Positions 10,313-19,953 of a DNA stretch of 64,000 nt are shown one piece after another. The stretch covers positions 1 through 64,000 of the forward strand of contig NZ_JSAK01000002.1 of the NCBI RefSeq assembly GCF_000802965.1, written 5' to 3'. The notes beneath the pieces are model-generated. The model saw nothing but the letters and a program-made list of their open reading frames with translations, did no database searches and was not told the origin of the DNA. This stretch comes from Pseudomonas fluorescens (GTDB taxonomy: Bacteria; Pseudomonadota; Gammaproteobacteria; Pseudomonadales; Pseudomonadaceae). The position numbers were made by a program, and so were the translations under genes. Within the stretch, counting starts at the first letter, position 1. The number at the start of each line of letters is the position of its first letter.

Positions 10313-10965
10313 CAACGCCTCCCGTCGCCAGCGATCTCAACCTGTGCCTGTGCCACAGCTGCGGCCTGGCCTGTGACATGACCCATGAACCCCATGAGTG
10401 CGAGCGCTGCGGCGCCCCCCTCCATCGACGTAAAACCAACTCGTTGACCCGGACCTGGGCCTACATGCTCACAGCCCTGGTGTTTTACGTTCCGGCCAAT
10501 CTGTTGCCGGTGATGAACACCAAAATGGTCGGCAGTGGCTCAGACAGCACGATCATCAGCGGCGTGATCGAGTTCTGGCAGCACGGTGCCTGGGACATCG
10601 CCCTGATTATTTTCATCGCCAGCATTGCAGTACCGGGCGTCAAGTTCGCCGCCTTGACGCTGCTGCTGGTGACCGTTAAACGCGAGAGCCAATGGGCTCT
10701 ACGGCAGCGTTCGCAGATGTACCGTTTCGTCGAGCTCATCGGTTATTGGTCGATGCTCGACGTCATCGTCGTCGCCCTGGTGGCGTCCCTGGTGAAATTT
10801 CAAGCCCTGGCGGATATCGAACCGCGCCCGGGCATTCTGTTCTTTGGTCTGGTGGTGGTGTTCACCATGCTCTCGGCGATGAGTTTCGATCCGCGGCTGA
10901 TCTGGGATAAAGAGCGGCAACAACCACAAAATGAGGAGGTCACGGATGAAGTCACAAGCCACTGA
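10309..10965 (+). CDS. pqiA: Paraquat-inducible protein A, second half (PqiA domain)
   Basis: 218-residue inner-membrane protein, again with an N-terminal zinc-ribbon pattern (CLCHSCGLACDM ... CERCGAPL) and about four hydrophobic helices (MLTALVFYVPANLLPVMNT, DIALIIFIASIAVPGVKFAALTLLLV, YWSMLDVIVVALVASLVKF, GILFFGLVVVFTMLSAMSF). It begins inside the stop of the first pqiA gene and overlaps pqiB by 20 bases, so the four genes are translated as one coupled unit. It corresponds to the second half of enterobacterial PqiA. Confidence 0.88.
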   Translation: MTTPPVASDLNLCLCHSCGLACDMTHEPHECERCGAPLHRRKTNSLTRTWAYMLTALVFYVPANLLPVMNTKMVGSGSDSTIISGVIEFWQHGAWDIALIIFIASIAVPGVKFAALTLLLVTVKRESQWALRQRSQMYRFVELIGYWSMLDVIVVALVASLVKFQALADIEPRPGILFFGLVVVFTMLSAMSFDPRLIWDKERQQPQNEEVTDEVTSH

Positions 10966-12622
10966 CGGGCCACTGGTTCCCGGACCGGCTCCGATCAAGA
11001 CCCGCCGTTTCAGCTTTTCGCTGGTGTGGGTCGTGCCGATTGTTGCGGTGCTGGTGGGGATATCGCTGGTGGTTCACAGCATCATGCAGGAAGGACCTAC
11101 CATCACCATCACGTTCAAGACCGGTGACGGCCTGACCGCCAACAAAACCGAGGTGAAATACCGCAACGTGGTGATCGGCCATGTCTCGGACGTGGAACTG
11201 AGCAACGACCAGAAGAGCGTCAATGCCACGATCAAACTGGTGAAACAGGCTGAAAGCTTTACCCGTAAAGACTCGCAGTTCTGGGTGGTGCGGCCGCGGA
11301 TCGGTGCTGGCGGTGTGTCGGGCATCGATACGCTGCTGTCAGGGGATTACATCGGCGCCGATATCGGCCAGGACAATGCCCGCGCGAAGAACTTCAAAGG
11401 CCTGGAAAACCCGCCAGCCATCACTTATGGCGAGCCGGGAAAACGCTTTACCCTGCACACCCAGGACCTGGGATCGCTGGATATCGGCTCGCCGGTCTAC
11501 TACCGCAAGATTCCGGTCGGCCAGGTCGTGGCCTACGCATTGGACCCCGATGGCAAAGGCGTGAACATTGAACTGTTCATCCACGCGCCAAATGATCAGT
11601 ACGTCACCGAGAACACACGATTCTGGAACGCCAGCGGTGTAGACGTGAGCGTCGGTGCCAATGGCTTTTCGGTCAAGACCGAGTCCTTGTCTTCCGTGCT
11701 GGTGGGCGGCGTTGCGTTCCGTGCACCTGAATACAGCCCCGATGACAAACCCGCGCCGGAGGAATACGCCTACGAACTGTTCGACGACCAGCTAACGGCC
11801 CTCGCCCCGCCGAGTGGCAAAGGACAGTTCATGACCTTGCGTTTTGAACAAGCCTTGCGCGGGCTGAAGGTCGATGCCCCGGTGGAATTTCTCGGCATCG
11901 AAATCGGCAAAGTGGTGTCAGTCAATCTGGATTTCGACGCGAAAAAACGCATCTTCCCGGTCAACGTCGGCATCATGATTTATCCGCAGCGCCTGGGCCG
12001 GGCACATACGAAAATGCTTGAGACACTCAATCACGATCCGAACGACGAAGCCGGCGCCGTCCGCGTCATCGGTACCTTTATCGACAACGGCCTGCGCGCG
12101 CAGGCACGCACCGGCAATCTGCTGACAGGTCAGCTGTACATTTCCCTGGACTTCTACCCTAAAGCGGAAAAAGTCGCGTTTGATCCATCCGCCCGTCCGG
12201 TCAGTATTCCGACCGTTCCAGGCAGCCTCGAACAATTGCAGGAAAAACTCGAGGCCATGGTCAACAAACTCAACCAACTGCCCATCGAGCGCATCGCCGG
12301 CAATCTGGACAGCAACCTCGTCGAACTGCGCAAAGGCCTGGTGCAATTCAATGCCAAGACCCTGCCGGGCGTGCAGACCACATTGATGGATGCGAGCAAG
12401 ACGTTCCAATCAGCGACTACGACCTTGCAATCGGCCAATTCGACCATCGCCGAAGACTCGCCGCAACGGGAAAAACTCGGGCAGACCATGGACGATCTCG
12501 CGCGCACGTCGCGTTCCTTGCGCGACCTGGCGGATTACCTGGGTCGGCATCCGGAATCGCTGATTCGCGGTCGTCCGGATAATGCCGCGCCGATGGATAT
12601 GAAAGGGCCGCCGAGCAAATGA
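10946..12622 (+). CDS. pqiB: PqiB: MCE-domain (MlaD family) envelope protein
   Basis: 558-residue periplasm-spanning protein anchored by one N-terminal helix (about residues 18-38, FSLVWVVPIVAVLVGISLVV). Three MCE/MlaD domains follow (around 45-140, 160-230 and 290-400), as in E. coli PqiB (546 residues), where hexamers form a stacked tube that carries lipids between membranes. The C-terminal 120 residues are helix-rich and coiled-coil-like, ending the syringe stalk. GAGGAGGT lies just upstream of the ATG at 10946, which is preferred over ATG 10931. Confidence 0.92.
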   Translation: MKSQATDGPLVPGPAPIKTRRFSFSLVWVVPIVAVLVGISLVVHSIMQEGPTITITFKTGDGLTANKTEVKYRNVVIGHVSDVELSNDQKSVNATIKLVKQAESFTRKDSQFWVVRPRIGAGGVSGIDTLLSGDYIGADIGQDNARAKNFKGLENPPAITYGEPGKRFTLHTQDLGSLDIGSPVYYRKIPVGQVVAYALDPDGKGVNIELFIHAPNDQYVTENTRFWNASGVDVSVGANGFSVKTESLSSVLVGGVAFRAPEYSPDDKPAPEEYAYELFDDQLTALAPPSGKGQFMTLRFEQALRGLKVDAPVEFLGIEIGKVVSVNLDFDAKKRIFPVNVGIMIYPQRLGRAHTKMLETLNHDPNDEAGAVRVIGTFIDNGLRAQARTGNLLTGQLYISLDFYPKAEKVAFDPSARPVSIPTVPGSLEQLQEKLEAMVNKLNQLPIERIAGNLDSNLVELRKGLVQFNAKTLPGVQTTLMDASKTFQSATTTLQSANSTIAEDSPQREKLGQTMDDLARTSRSLRDLADYLGRHPESLIRGRPDNAAPMDMKGPPSK

Positions 12623-12639
12623 CCACAGGAGCAACATTC

Positions 12640-13197
12640 ATGGCATTTCCACTGAAAATCACATTGGTCGCTGCGCTGTCGTTGCTCGCCGCTTGCCGCA
12701 GTGATCCGATCCAGTTTCACACCTTGACCCCCGCCCAGTTGACGGGCAGTTCACGCAATACGGCGGATATCCAGATTGAAAGCCTCACGGTTCCGCCGCA
12801 GGTCGATCGCCCGCAGATCGTCGTGCGCCAGGGCAATACCGGCATGGCGATCCTTGAAACCGAGTGGTGGGGAGCCAGTCTGGTGGATGAATTGCGCAGT
12901 GCGCTGGACGACCAGATGATCAACAACAATCCGCAACGCAGGCTATCCGTACGCATCGAGGTGCAGCGTTTTGATTCGGTGCCTGGCCAGTACGGGTTGC
13001 TCGACGTGAAATGGCGCCTTCGCACCGGCAATGGAAGTGAGGACGTCATGGAAACGTGTCGCAGCACTTTGCAGACACCGTCCGGCCCGTCCATTGATGA
13101 ATTGGTGGCGGCGCAGCAGAACAACGTCAAACGCCTGGCCGCACTGATCAGCCAGGCAGCGACAGGTACGCAAAAAGGTTGTCCGTCAGTCCTGTAG
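12640..13197 (+). CDS. pqiC: PqiC-like outer-membrane lipoprotein
   Basis: 185-residue lipoprotein of the ABC-type transport auxiliary (PqiC/YmbA) family. The signal peptide ends in the lipobox LAAC with Cys19. The next residue is Arg, so export to the outer membrane is expected. ATG 12640 has GGAG eight bases upstream; ATG 12619, overlapping the pqiB stop, would give an extra seven residues before the signal. The stop codon TAG at 13195-13197 lies inside a REP element, so the last codons come from repeat sequence. PqiC is thought to hold the PqiB tube at the outer membrane. Confidence 0.88.
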   Translation: MAFPLKITLVAALSLLAACRSDPIQFHTLTPAQLTGSSRNTADIQIESLTVPPQVDRPQIVVRQGNTGMAILETEWWGASLVDELRSALDDQMINNNPQRRLSVRIEVQRFDSVPGQYGLLDVKWRLRTGNGSEDVMETCRSTLQTPSGPSIDELVAAQQNNVKRLAALISQAATGTQKGCPSVL

Positions 13198-13278
13198 GAG
13201 CTGCCGCAGGCTGCGATCTTTTGGCTTTGTTTTTAAAAATCACGATCAAAAGATTGCAGCCTGCGGCCGCTCCTACAA
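13191..13278. repeat. REP pair, 'GGAGCTGCCGCAGGCTGCGATC' family
   Basis: Inverted pair around an AT-rich centre; the left unit begins CCTGTAGGAG and supplies the pqiC stop codon. It probably also folds as the 3' end of the pqi transcript. Confidence 0.85.
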
Positions 13279-13347
13279 GGTTACGTAGTCGACCGTTTTA
13301 ACGATTTTTTCTCATTCGGGGTCTTACATTAGCCGCGCCGTAAATCT

Positions 13348-13366
13348 GCAAATGATTCGTATTGAT
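13348..13366. promoter_or_regulatory. Fur-box-like sequence upstream of the iron-binding protein gene
   Basis: The 19 bases GCAAATGATTCGTATTGAT match the palindromic Fur consensus at 10 of 19 positions, including AATGAT in the left half and ATT in the right. It sits 78 bases before the ATG of the ferric-binding protein gene, where iron control is expected. The match is moderate. Confidence 0.35.
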
Positions 13367-13444
13367 CTAGAATAATTGACGTCCTTCCTATGTCGATTCG
13401 CTCGAATCAGCCTGCAAGACTAAAAAACCAGGAGCTGGCGCCGC

Positions 13445-14458
13445 ATGAAGTCCCCTATCCCTTCGTTTCTCAAAAAGGCCTTGCTGGCCACCGCGTTGCT
13501 GAGTACCGCTCAGGTCTATGCGGCCGATACCGTCGGCATCGTCGTCTACAACGCCCAGCATGAAAGCCTGACCAAATCCTGGGTCGAAGGTTTTACGCAG
13601 GAAACCGGTATTCCGGTGACCTTGCGCAACGGCGATGACACCGAAATGGGTAACCAGATCGTGCAGGAAGGCGCCGAATCGCCGGCCGATGTGTTCCTCA
13701 CTGAAAACTCCCCGGCCATGGTCCTGGTCGATAGCGCAGGCTTGTTTGCCCCCGTCGACAAAGCCACCCTCGAGCAAGTCGATTCAGCCTACCGCCCGGC
13801 CCACGGCAAATGGGTGGGGATCGCCGCGCGTTCCACGGTGTTCGTCTACAACCCGAGCAAACTGCCGGAAGCCGACCTGCCTAAATCGCTGATGGATCTC
13901 GCCGCTCCGAGCTGGAAAGGTCGCTGGGGCGCCTCGCCGGGCGGTGCCGACTTCCAGGCCATCGTCGCCGCCATCCTCGAACAGAAAGGCGAAGCCGCTA
14001 CCCTCGAATGGCTGAAGGCGATGAAAACCAACTTCACTGCGTACCGGGGTAACAGTTCCGTGCTCAAAGCGGTGAATGCCGGGCAAATCGACAGTGGCGT
14101 GATCTACCACTACTACAGCTTTGTCGATCAGGCCAAGACCGGCGAAAACAGCAAGAACACCGCCCTGCACTACTTCAAGCACAAAGATCCAGGCGCGTTC
14201 GTCAGCATCTCCGGCGGCGGCGTCCTGGCCTCGAGCAAAAACAAGGAACAAGCCCAGGCCTTCCTTAAATGGATTACCGGCAAGGACGGCCAGGCCATCC
14301 TCAAGAATGGCAAATCGTTTGAATACGCCGTGGGCAAAAACGCTGAATCCAACCCTAAACTGATGCCTTTGCAACAGCTTGACGCCCCCACCGTCGATGC
14401 CTCGAAACTCGACAGTAAGAAAGCCGTGGAGTTGATGACTCAGGCGGGACTGCTCTAA
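13445..14458 (+). CDS. Ferric iron ABC transporter periplasmic binding protein (FbpA/HitA-like)
   Basis: 337-residue secreted protein. Signal peptide about 1-26 (ends QVYAAD). The mature start VGIVVYNAQHESL and the tandem tyrosines Y223-Y224 in IYHYYSF are the iron-binding features of the FbpA/HitA/FutA class, which hold Fe3+ in the periplasm. AGGAG precedes the ATG. It is followed at once by the permease and ATPase genes, giving a complete importer. Candidate Fur control is noted upstream. Confidence 0.9.
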   Translation: MKSPIPSFLKKALLATALLSTAQVYAADTVGIVVYNAQHESLTKSWVEGFTQETGIPVTLRNGDDTEMGNQIVQEGAESPADVFLTENSPAMVLVDSAGLFAPVDKATLEQVDSAYRPAHGKWVGIAARSTVFVYNPSKLPEADLPKSLMDLAAPSWKGRWGASPGGADFQAIVAAILEQKGEAATLEWLKAMKTNFTAYRGNSSVLKAVNAGQIDSGVIYHYYSFVDQAKTGENSKNTALHYFKHKDPGAFVSISGGGVLASSKNKEQAQAFLKWITGKDGQAILKNGKSFEYAVGKNAESNPKLMPLQQLDAPTVDASKLDSKKAVELMTQAGLL

Positions 14459-16060
14459 TTGATACCTGAAATCCTGCCGGCGGGTGTCGCCGAGACGATA
14501 CCTGCCAACCTGCGTCGACGTTCACGCGGCGTGTTCGCGAGCCGCGGTGGCGCGTGGGTGGTCGGTTTGTCGGTGTTGGTTTCGTTGCTGGCACTGCTGC
14601 CCATTGCGTATGTCATCGGCGTGTCGTTGCAAACCGGCTGGCAAACCGTTGTGACCCTGGTATTCCGGCCCCGTGTCGGTGAACTGCTGGTCAACACCTT
14701 GTTGCTGGTACTGCTGACGATCCTCTTGTGCATCGCGTTGGGGGTGACGCTGGCCTGGTTGACCGAACGCACGAATTTGCCCGGACGACGCTGGTGGTCC
14801 TTGCTCGCCACCGCGCCGCTGGCGGTGCCCGCCTTCGTCCACAGCTATGCCTGGGTCAGTCTGGTGCCACCGATTCACGGTTTGTTTGCCGGCGTGCTGG
14901 TGTCGGTGATTGCTTACTTTCCGTTTCTATACCTGCCGGTTGCAGCGACCCTGCGCCGGCTCGATCCCGCCATCGAAGACGTTGCCGAATCCCTGGGGCT
15001 CAAACCCTGGGCGGTGTTTTTCCGCGTGGTCCTGCCGCAATTGCGCCTGGCCATCTGCGGCGGCGCCCTGCTCGTCGGTCTGCACTTGCTGGCCGAATAC
15101 GGTTTGTACGCGATGATCCGTTTCGACACCTTCACCACGGCGATCTTCGATCAGTTCAAATCCACCTTCAACGGCCCTGCCGCACACATGCTGGCCAGTG
15201 TGTTGGCGCTGTTTTGCTTGCTGATGTTAACGGTGGAGTCGGCGGCCCGCGGTACCGCGCGCTATGCCCGCGTTGGTTCGGGCAGCGCCCGTGAACAACG
15301 GATCGTATGCCTGGGCGTTACGTCGAAAGTCCTCGCCTTTGCCCTGCTGATCATCACCTGCGTATTGGCTCTGGGCGTGCCATTAATGACACTGGGCAGA
15401 TGGTTGATCGCCGGGGGCACGGAAGTCTGGGACCTGACCGAGCTGTGGCCGGCCCTGGAGCAGACTCTGCTATTCGGCATCGCGGGCGCTGCCCTGACAA
15501 CTTTGGCAGCGATTCCGATTGCCTGGCTGTCGATCCGCTCCCCCGGACGACTGCAACGCCTGCTGGAAAGCTGCAACTACATCACCAGTTCCTTGCCGGG
15601 AATCGTCGTCGCCCTGGCCCTGGTGACAGTCACGATCCATTTTGCCCGGCCGATTTACCAGACCACCATCACCGTGTTGCTGGCTTACCTGCTGATGTTC
15701 CTGCCGCGCGCGTTGGTGAGCTTGCGTGCGGGCATCGCCCAAGCGCCGGTGGAACTGGAAAACATCGCCCGCAGCCTGGGCCGTTCGCCCGCCCGGGCAT
15801 TGTGGCTGATCACCCTGCGCCTGGCCGCACCGGGTGCCGCCGCGGGTGCTGCGCTGGTCTTTCTGGCGATCACCAACGAATTGACCGCGACCCTGCTGCT
15901 TGCCCCGAACGGTACACGCACCCTGGCGACCGGGTTCTGGGCGATGACCAGCGAAATCGATTACGCCGCGGCGGCGCCTTACGCGCTGCTAATGATTGTG
16001 CTGTCGATGCCGCTGACCGGACTCCTTTATCACCAATCCAAAAAAACGGCTGGCCGATGA
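14459..16060 (+). CDS. Ferric iron ABC transporter permease (FbpB/HitB-like)
   Basis: 533-residue inner-membrane protein with two fused permease halves, each with about six helices and an EAA-type loop (for example [24 protein letters not shown] and [26 protein letters not shown]). This double-permease form is usual for FbpB-type ferric transporters. The ORF opens with TTG directly after the stop of the binding-protein gene; a weak ribosome site and several internal GTG codons leave the exact start uncertain. Its stop overlaps the ATPase start by 4 bases. Confidence 0.88.
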   Translation: MIPEILPAGVAETIPANLRRRSRGVFASRGGAWVVGLSVLVSLLALLPIAYVIGVSLQTGWQTVVTLVFRPRVGELLVNTLLLVLLTILLCIALGVTLAWLTERTNLPGRRWWSLLATAPLAVPAFVHSYAWVSLVPPIHGLFAGVLVSVIAYFPFLYLPVAATLRRLDPAIEDVAESLGLKPWAVFFRVVLPQLRLAICGGALLVGLHLLAEYGLYAMIRFDTFTTAIFDQFKSTFNGPAAHMLASVLALFCLLMLTVESAARGTARYARVGSGSAREQRIVCLGVTSKVLAFALLIITCVLALGVPLMTLGRWLIAGGTEVWDLTELWPALEQTLLFGIAGAALTTLAAIPIAWLSIRSPGRLQRLLESCNYITSSLPGIVVALALVTVTIHFARPIYQTTITVLLAYLLMFLPRALVSLRAGIAQAPVELENIARSLGRSPARALWLITLRLAAPGAAAGAALVFLAITNELTATLLLAPNGTRTLATGFWAMTSEIDYAAAAPYALLMIVLSMPLTGLLYHQSKKTAGR

Positions 16061-17127
16061 ACGCTTTAGAACTGCATTCGATCTCGAAGTCCTACGGTTC
16101 CCATCGGGCTCTGGAAAACGTCAGCCTGTCGGTGCCCGCCGGCAGCCGCACGGTGATTGTCGGCCCGTCCGGCTCGGGAAAAACCACGCTGCTGCGGATG
16201 ATCGCCGGTTTCGAATTTCCCGATACTGGCCGCCTGTCCCTCAACGGGCAGACCCTGGTCGACAGCACCCATGAAGTTCCCGCCCATCAACGCCTGATTG
16301 GTTATGTTCCGCAGGACGGCGCGCTGTTTCCACACATGACCGTGGCTTCCAACATCGGCTTCGGGCTGACAATCAAGGGCAGTGAAAAACAGCAAAGAAT
16401 CGCTGAGTTGATGGACAGCGTCGCCCTGGATTCACACATGGCCGAGCGCTGGCCCCACGAACTGTCGGGCGGTCAGCAGCAACGTGTGGCCCTGGCCCGC
16501 GCCCTGGCCCAACAACCACGACTGATGCTGCTGGACGAGCCGTTTTCGGCACTCGATACCGGTTTGCGCGCCACCATGCGCAAGCTGGTGGCGAGGTTGC
16601 TGGCCGAGGCAGGCGTCACCACCATTCTGGTGACCCATGACCAGAGCGAGGCGCTGTCCTTCGCCGATCAGCTGGCGGTGATGCGCCACGGCCGACTGGT
16701 GCAGTCGGGGCATCCGCTGGACCTGTATCGCTACCCTGACGATGTGCAAACGGCGTTGTTTCTCGGCGACGCCGTGGTCATGCCCGCCCGTATCGAAGCC
16801 GGTTGGGCCCATTGCGATCTGGGGCGGATACCGGTCAATAACCACCGCAACAACAGCGCCGCGCAGATCATGTTGCGTCCTGAACAACTGCAGTTGGCCA
16901 GTATCCTGCCCCACACCGCAGAAGTCGTGGGTTGCCGCGCCGTGGTCACCGACCGGGACTTCAGCGGCAATACCTGCACGCTGACGGTGGAGTTGCAGTC
17001 GTCGGCCTCTGGTGAGCAATCCGGTCGATCGCTGCTGGTACGCAGTTCTGGCATGTATGCGCCACCGGCCGGCAGCGCTGTTCATGTCTCGACCATCGGC
17101 CATGCCCACGTGCTGAGCGAACCTTGA
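16057..17127 (+). CDS. Ferric iron ABC transporter ATP-binding protein (FbpC-like)
   Basis: 356-residue cytosolic ATPase. Walker [10 protein letters not shown] (about residue 36), Q-loop [11 protein letters not shown], signature [15 protein letters not shown], Walker [13 protein letters not shown] and the switch His in LVTHDQSEA are all intact. The C-terminal ~110 residues form a TOBE-like regulatory domain. The ATG at 16057 overlaps the permease stop (ATGA); the long in-frame extension upstream is only a shadow of the permease gene. It powers the importer encoded by the two preceding genes. Confidence 0.93.
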   Translation: MNALELHSISKSYGSHRALENVSLSVPAGSRTVIVGPSGSGKTTLLRMIAGFEFPDTGRLSLNGQTLVDSTHEVPAHQRLIGYVPQDGALFPHMTVASNIGFGLTIKGSEKQQRIAELMDSVALDSHMAERWPHELSGGQQQRVALARALAQQPRLMLLDEPFSALDTGLRATMRKLVARLLAEAGVTTILVTHDQSEALSFADQLAVMRHGRLVQSGHPLDLYRYPDDVQTALFLGDAVVMPARIEAGWAHCDLGRIPVNNHRNNSAAQIMLRPEQLQLASILPHTAEVVGCRAVVTDRDFSGNTCTLTVELQSSASGEQSGRSLLVRSSGMYAPPAGSAVHVSTIGHAHVLSEP

Positions 17128-17137
17128 GCGCTGAGCG

Positions 17138-18076
17138 TCAAAGATCGAAACGGTCCACCGCCCGACGCCGTTCGTTGTCGTCGCGCACATCGTAGTTGGC
17201 GGTTGTCTGGATGTTGCTGTGATGGGCGAGTTTCTGGGCGATCGACAGATCGTGTTCTTCGATCACTCGGGTGATGAATGAACGACGGAAATCATGGGGC
17301 ATGATTTTCACCCCCACCTGCGCACCGCGCTGCCGGGCTATGTAATAGATCGCGTGTTTGGTGATGCGCTCGCGGGTGATGTGACTGCCACGGCGAATCC
17401 GGTTGAACAGGAACGAGTCGTCCACCTCGCCTTCCTTCAGCATTGATCGGCGCAACTCCAGCCAGGCGTCGAGTTTGGCAAACGCCCAGGCCGGGGCATA
17501 TTTGATCAACTGCTTGTTGCCCTTGGCGGTGACACGCAAGCTGCGTTCGGTGAAATCGACCTGATCCAAATCGAGGTTCACCGATTCCGATTTGCGCATC
17601 CCCGAACCGTACAGAATCCCGATGATCGCCGCGTCCCGCAGACCTTGCGGCCGTGGATCGGCGGCGCAGACTTCCATCAATTCCTGGATCAGCGTGCGCC
17701 GAAGGTTCCGGCCCTGAGACAGCCGTGTACCGGCAATACCCTTGACCGAGCGCATTTTCAGCAAGTGTTCCTGGCTGATCAGGCTCATGCGCCACGCTTC
17801 GTTCATCACCCCGCGCACGGCGTTGACGTACAGCGACGAGGTGTTCGGCGCGTAACCATCGGCACGCAAGGCCGCCACCAGCGCAATCACGTCCTCGGGT
17901 TGCAGGTTGTGCCAGGGAATTTCCTCGATGTTCATGTCTTCGAAGCCCAGGCGGTCGGCGGCATCCTGCAACACATAGCGCATGGTCAGTTGGCTGGACG
18001 GCGCGAGACGCGCCAGATACAGGGTAAGCGGATTGGTCTGTGGGGTATTTGCAGCAACAGCGGGTAAGTCAGTCAA
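17138..18076 (-). CDS. Tyrosine recombinase/phage-integrase family protein
   Basis: 312-residue site-specific recombinase. Residues about 13-110 form a SAM-like core-binding domain, and residues 125-310 the catalytic domain. All catalytic residues are present: R161 (GSGMRKSES), a Lys near 186-189, H261 and R264 (PHDFRRSF), H286 (LAHHSN) and Y295 (TTANYD). No ATG fits: the in-frame upstream extension to 18388 runs through a REP. I therefore chose TTG 18076, with AAGG eight bases before it. No phage genes, att repeats or cargo are visible, so it may be a domesticated XerD-like recombinase. It converges with the iron ATPase gene, 10 bases away. Confidence 0.85.
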   Translation of the reverse strand: MTDLPAVAANTPQTNPLTLYLARLAPSSQLTMRYVLQDAADRLGFEDMNIEEIPWHNLQPEDVIALVAALRADGYAPNTSSLYVNAVRGVMNEAWRMSLISQEHLLKMRSVKGIAGTRLSQGRNLRRTLIQELMEVCAADPRPQGLRDAAIIGILYGSGMRKSESVNLDLDQVDFTERSLRVTAKGNKQLIKYAPAWAFAKLDAWLELRRSMLKEGEVDDSFLFNRIRRGSHITRERITKHAIYYIARQRGAQVGVKIMPHDFRRSFITRVIEEHDLSIAQKLAHHSNIQTTANYDVRDDNERRRAVDRFDL

Positions 18077-18136
18077 ACGAAACGGCCTTGAATAAAAATA
18101 CTGAAAGTAAGCAAAAAAGGATCGGGCGTTACGCCC

Positions 18137-18229
18137 GTGGCGAGGAAGCTTGCTCCCGCTGGACTGCGCAGCAGGCCCATTTCTTGTGGCCGCTTCGCGG
18201 CCAAGCGGGAGCAAGCTCCCTCGCCACAG
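18137..18229. repeat. REP pair, 'GTGGCGAGGGAGCTTGCTCCCGCT' family
   Basis: Inverted pair (GTGGCGAGGAAGCTTGCTCC ... GAGCAAGCTCCCTCGCCACAG). It fills the 310-base gap between the recombinase start and the UDP-sugar dehydrogenase start; the remaining 18230-18386 must hold the dehydrogenase promoter but no clear motif is seen. Confidence 0.85.
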
Positions 18230-18386
18230 GTAATCCGCGTTATCGGATCGGCATGGGGCGTTACGCTGCCGCTCAAGGCAGGGAAAGTCAATTACCGTGC
18301 GGCAGCGGCCCGTGTCTGGGCGATAGATGAACTGAAATATGGCCGTGTTAATCCTGAACCGGAGTCGATCGGGACAGGAGTGCCTC

Positions 18387-19766
18387 ATGAAAATCAGTGT
18401 GTTTGGTAGCGGTTATGTTGGCCTGGTGCAGGCAGCGGTTCTGGCTGAAGTCGGCCACGACGTGGTGTGCATGGACATTGACCAGAAAAAAGTCGAGCTG
18501 CTGCAACAGGGCCACGTGAGCATTTTTGAACCGGGGCTGGCCAGCCTCGTGCGCGAAGGCCTGGATGCCAAACGGTTGCAGTTCACCAGCGATGAGAAAC
18601 TCGCGGTGCAACACGGCCACGTGCTGTTTATCGCGGTCGGCACGCCGTCCCGGGACGATGGCTCGGCAGACCTGCGTTACGTGTTGTCGGTGGGCGAAGC
18701 TGTGGCTCGCCATCGCGAACAACCGGTGATCCTGGTGGAGAAATCCACGGTCCCGGTGGGCACCGGCGATACCTTGCGCGCGCACATCGATAAATGTCTG
18801 ATCAAGGTCGGGCGCCTGCTGCAGTTCGATATCGTCTCCAACCCCGAATTTCTCAAGGAAGGCTCGGCCGTGGCCGATTGCCGGCGCCCGGACCGCATCG
18901 TCATCGGTTGCGAACGTGATGAAGTGCGTGACGTGATGCGTGACCTGTATGCACCGTTCAACCGCAACCATGACCGGATCATGTTCATGGACCTGCGCAG
19001 CGCCGAGCTGACCAAGTACGCCGCGAACTGCATGCTGGCGACCAAGATCAGCTTCATCAACCAGATTGCCGAACTGGCCGAACACCTGGGTGCCGACATC
19101 GAATCGGTACGGCTGGGCATCGGCGCCGATTCGCGCATCGGTTATCACTTCATCTACCCCGGTTGCGGCTATGGCGGCTCGTGCTTTCCCAAGGACATGC
19201 GCGCGCTGATCCACAGCGCCGAAGAGGCCCACTGCTCCAGCGACCTGCTGCAAGCGGTGGAAGCTATCAACCAACGGCAGAAACACAAGCTCTTCGAGCG
19301 CATCAAGGCGTTCTACCAGGGCGATTTGCGTGGCAAGACCTTCGCTGTGTGGGGCCTGGCGTTCAAACCCAACACCGACGACATGCGCGATGCCCCGAGC
19401 CGCGTGCTGCTGGAAGCACTGTGGGCCGCTGGCGCCAACGTGCGCGCGTTCGACCCGGAAGCCATGCAGGAAACCCAGCAGCTGTATCCCGATGAATCGA
19501 AGCTGATGCTCATGGGCACGCCGGAATCGGTGCTGGCCGGCGCCGATGCGCTGATCATCTGCACCGAATGGCAACAGTTCAAGGCCCCGGATTTCGAACT
19601 GATTCGCCAACGGCTGAATGCACCCGTGATCTTCGATGGTCGCAACCTCTACGACGCTGACCGCCTGGCGCGCAATGGCTTCACCTATTTCCCGATGGGC
19701 CGTGGCGAGTCGCGCCACTTGCCGATTCCGCTGCAGCGCTGGCCGGCGGCATCGATTGTCGCCTGA
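18387..19766 (+). CDS. ugd: UDP-glucose 6-dehydrogenase family protein
   Basis: 459-residue cytosolic NAD-dependent dehydrogenase that oxidises UDP-glucose twice to UDP-glucuronate for polysaccharide or lipid A modification. The Rossmann motif GSGYVGL is at residues 7-13, with D30 binding NAD ribose. FIAVGTPSRDDGSADL, the SNPEFLKEGSA loop and catalytic C266 in GGSCFPKD are canonical. GDP-mannose dehydrogenase (AlgD) belongs to the same family but is usually shorter (about 436). AGGAG lies six bases before the ATG. No other sugar genes flank it, so its polymer is not evident from context. Confidence 0.88.
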   Translation: MKISVFGSGYVGLVQAAVLAEVGHDVVCMDIDQKKVELLQQGHVSIFEPGLASLVREGLDAKRLQFTSDEKLAVQHGHVLFIAVGTPSRDDGSADLRYVLSVGEAVARHREQPVILVEKSTVPVGTGDTLRAHIDKCLIKVGRLLQFDIVSNPEFLKEGSAVADCRRPDRIVIGCERDEVRDVMRDLYAPFNRNHDRIMFMDLRSAELTKYAANCMLATKISFINQIAELAEHLGADIESVRLGIGADSRIGYHFIYPGCGYGGSCFPKDMRALIHSAEEAHCSSDLLQAVEAINQRQKHKLFERIKAFYQGDLRGKTFAVWGLAFKPNTDDMRDAPSRVLLEALWAAGANVRAFDPEAMQETQQLYPDESKLMLMGTPESVLAGADALIICTEWQQFKAPDFELIRQRLNAPVIFDGRNLYDADRLARNGFTYFPMGRGESRHLPIPLQRWPAASIVA

Positions 19767-19804
19767 TCGCCTGACACCAAAGGAGCTGATTAAACGCGTC
19801 GCCG

Positions 19805-19892
19805 TTGTAGGAGCTGCCGAAGGCTGCGATCTTTTGTCGTTGCATCGCCAGGATCAAGATCAAAAGATCGCAGCCTTCGGCAGCTCCTACAG
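19805..19892. repeat. REP pair, 'GGAGCTGCCGAAGGCTGCGATC' family
   Basis: Inverted pair around ATCAAGATCAAAAG-type centre, between the dehydrogenase stop and the MFS start. The MFS reading frame runs open through it, which misleads start prediction. Confidence 0.85.
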
Positions 19893-19953
19893 GGATCAAT
19901 CGTCATGTGTGGGAGGATCGCTGCAGCATTCGAACAAGGACTTTCATTCTCCC

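Noticed and set aside
15307..16056. Upstream in-frame extension of the ABC ATPase
   Set aside because: It lies inside the permease gene in another frame; the ATPase starts at the ATG overlapping the permease stop.
18077..18388. N-terminal extension of the tyrosine recombinase
   Set aside because: Runs across a REP and encodes repeat-derived residues; the conserved domain begins after it.
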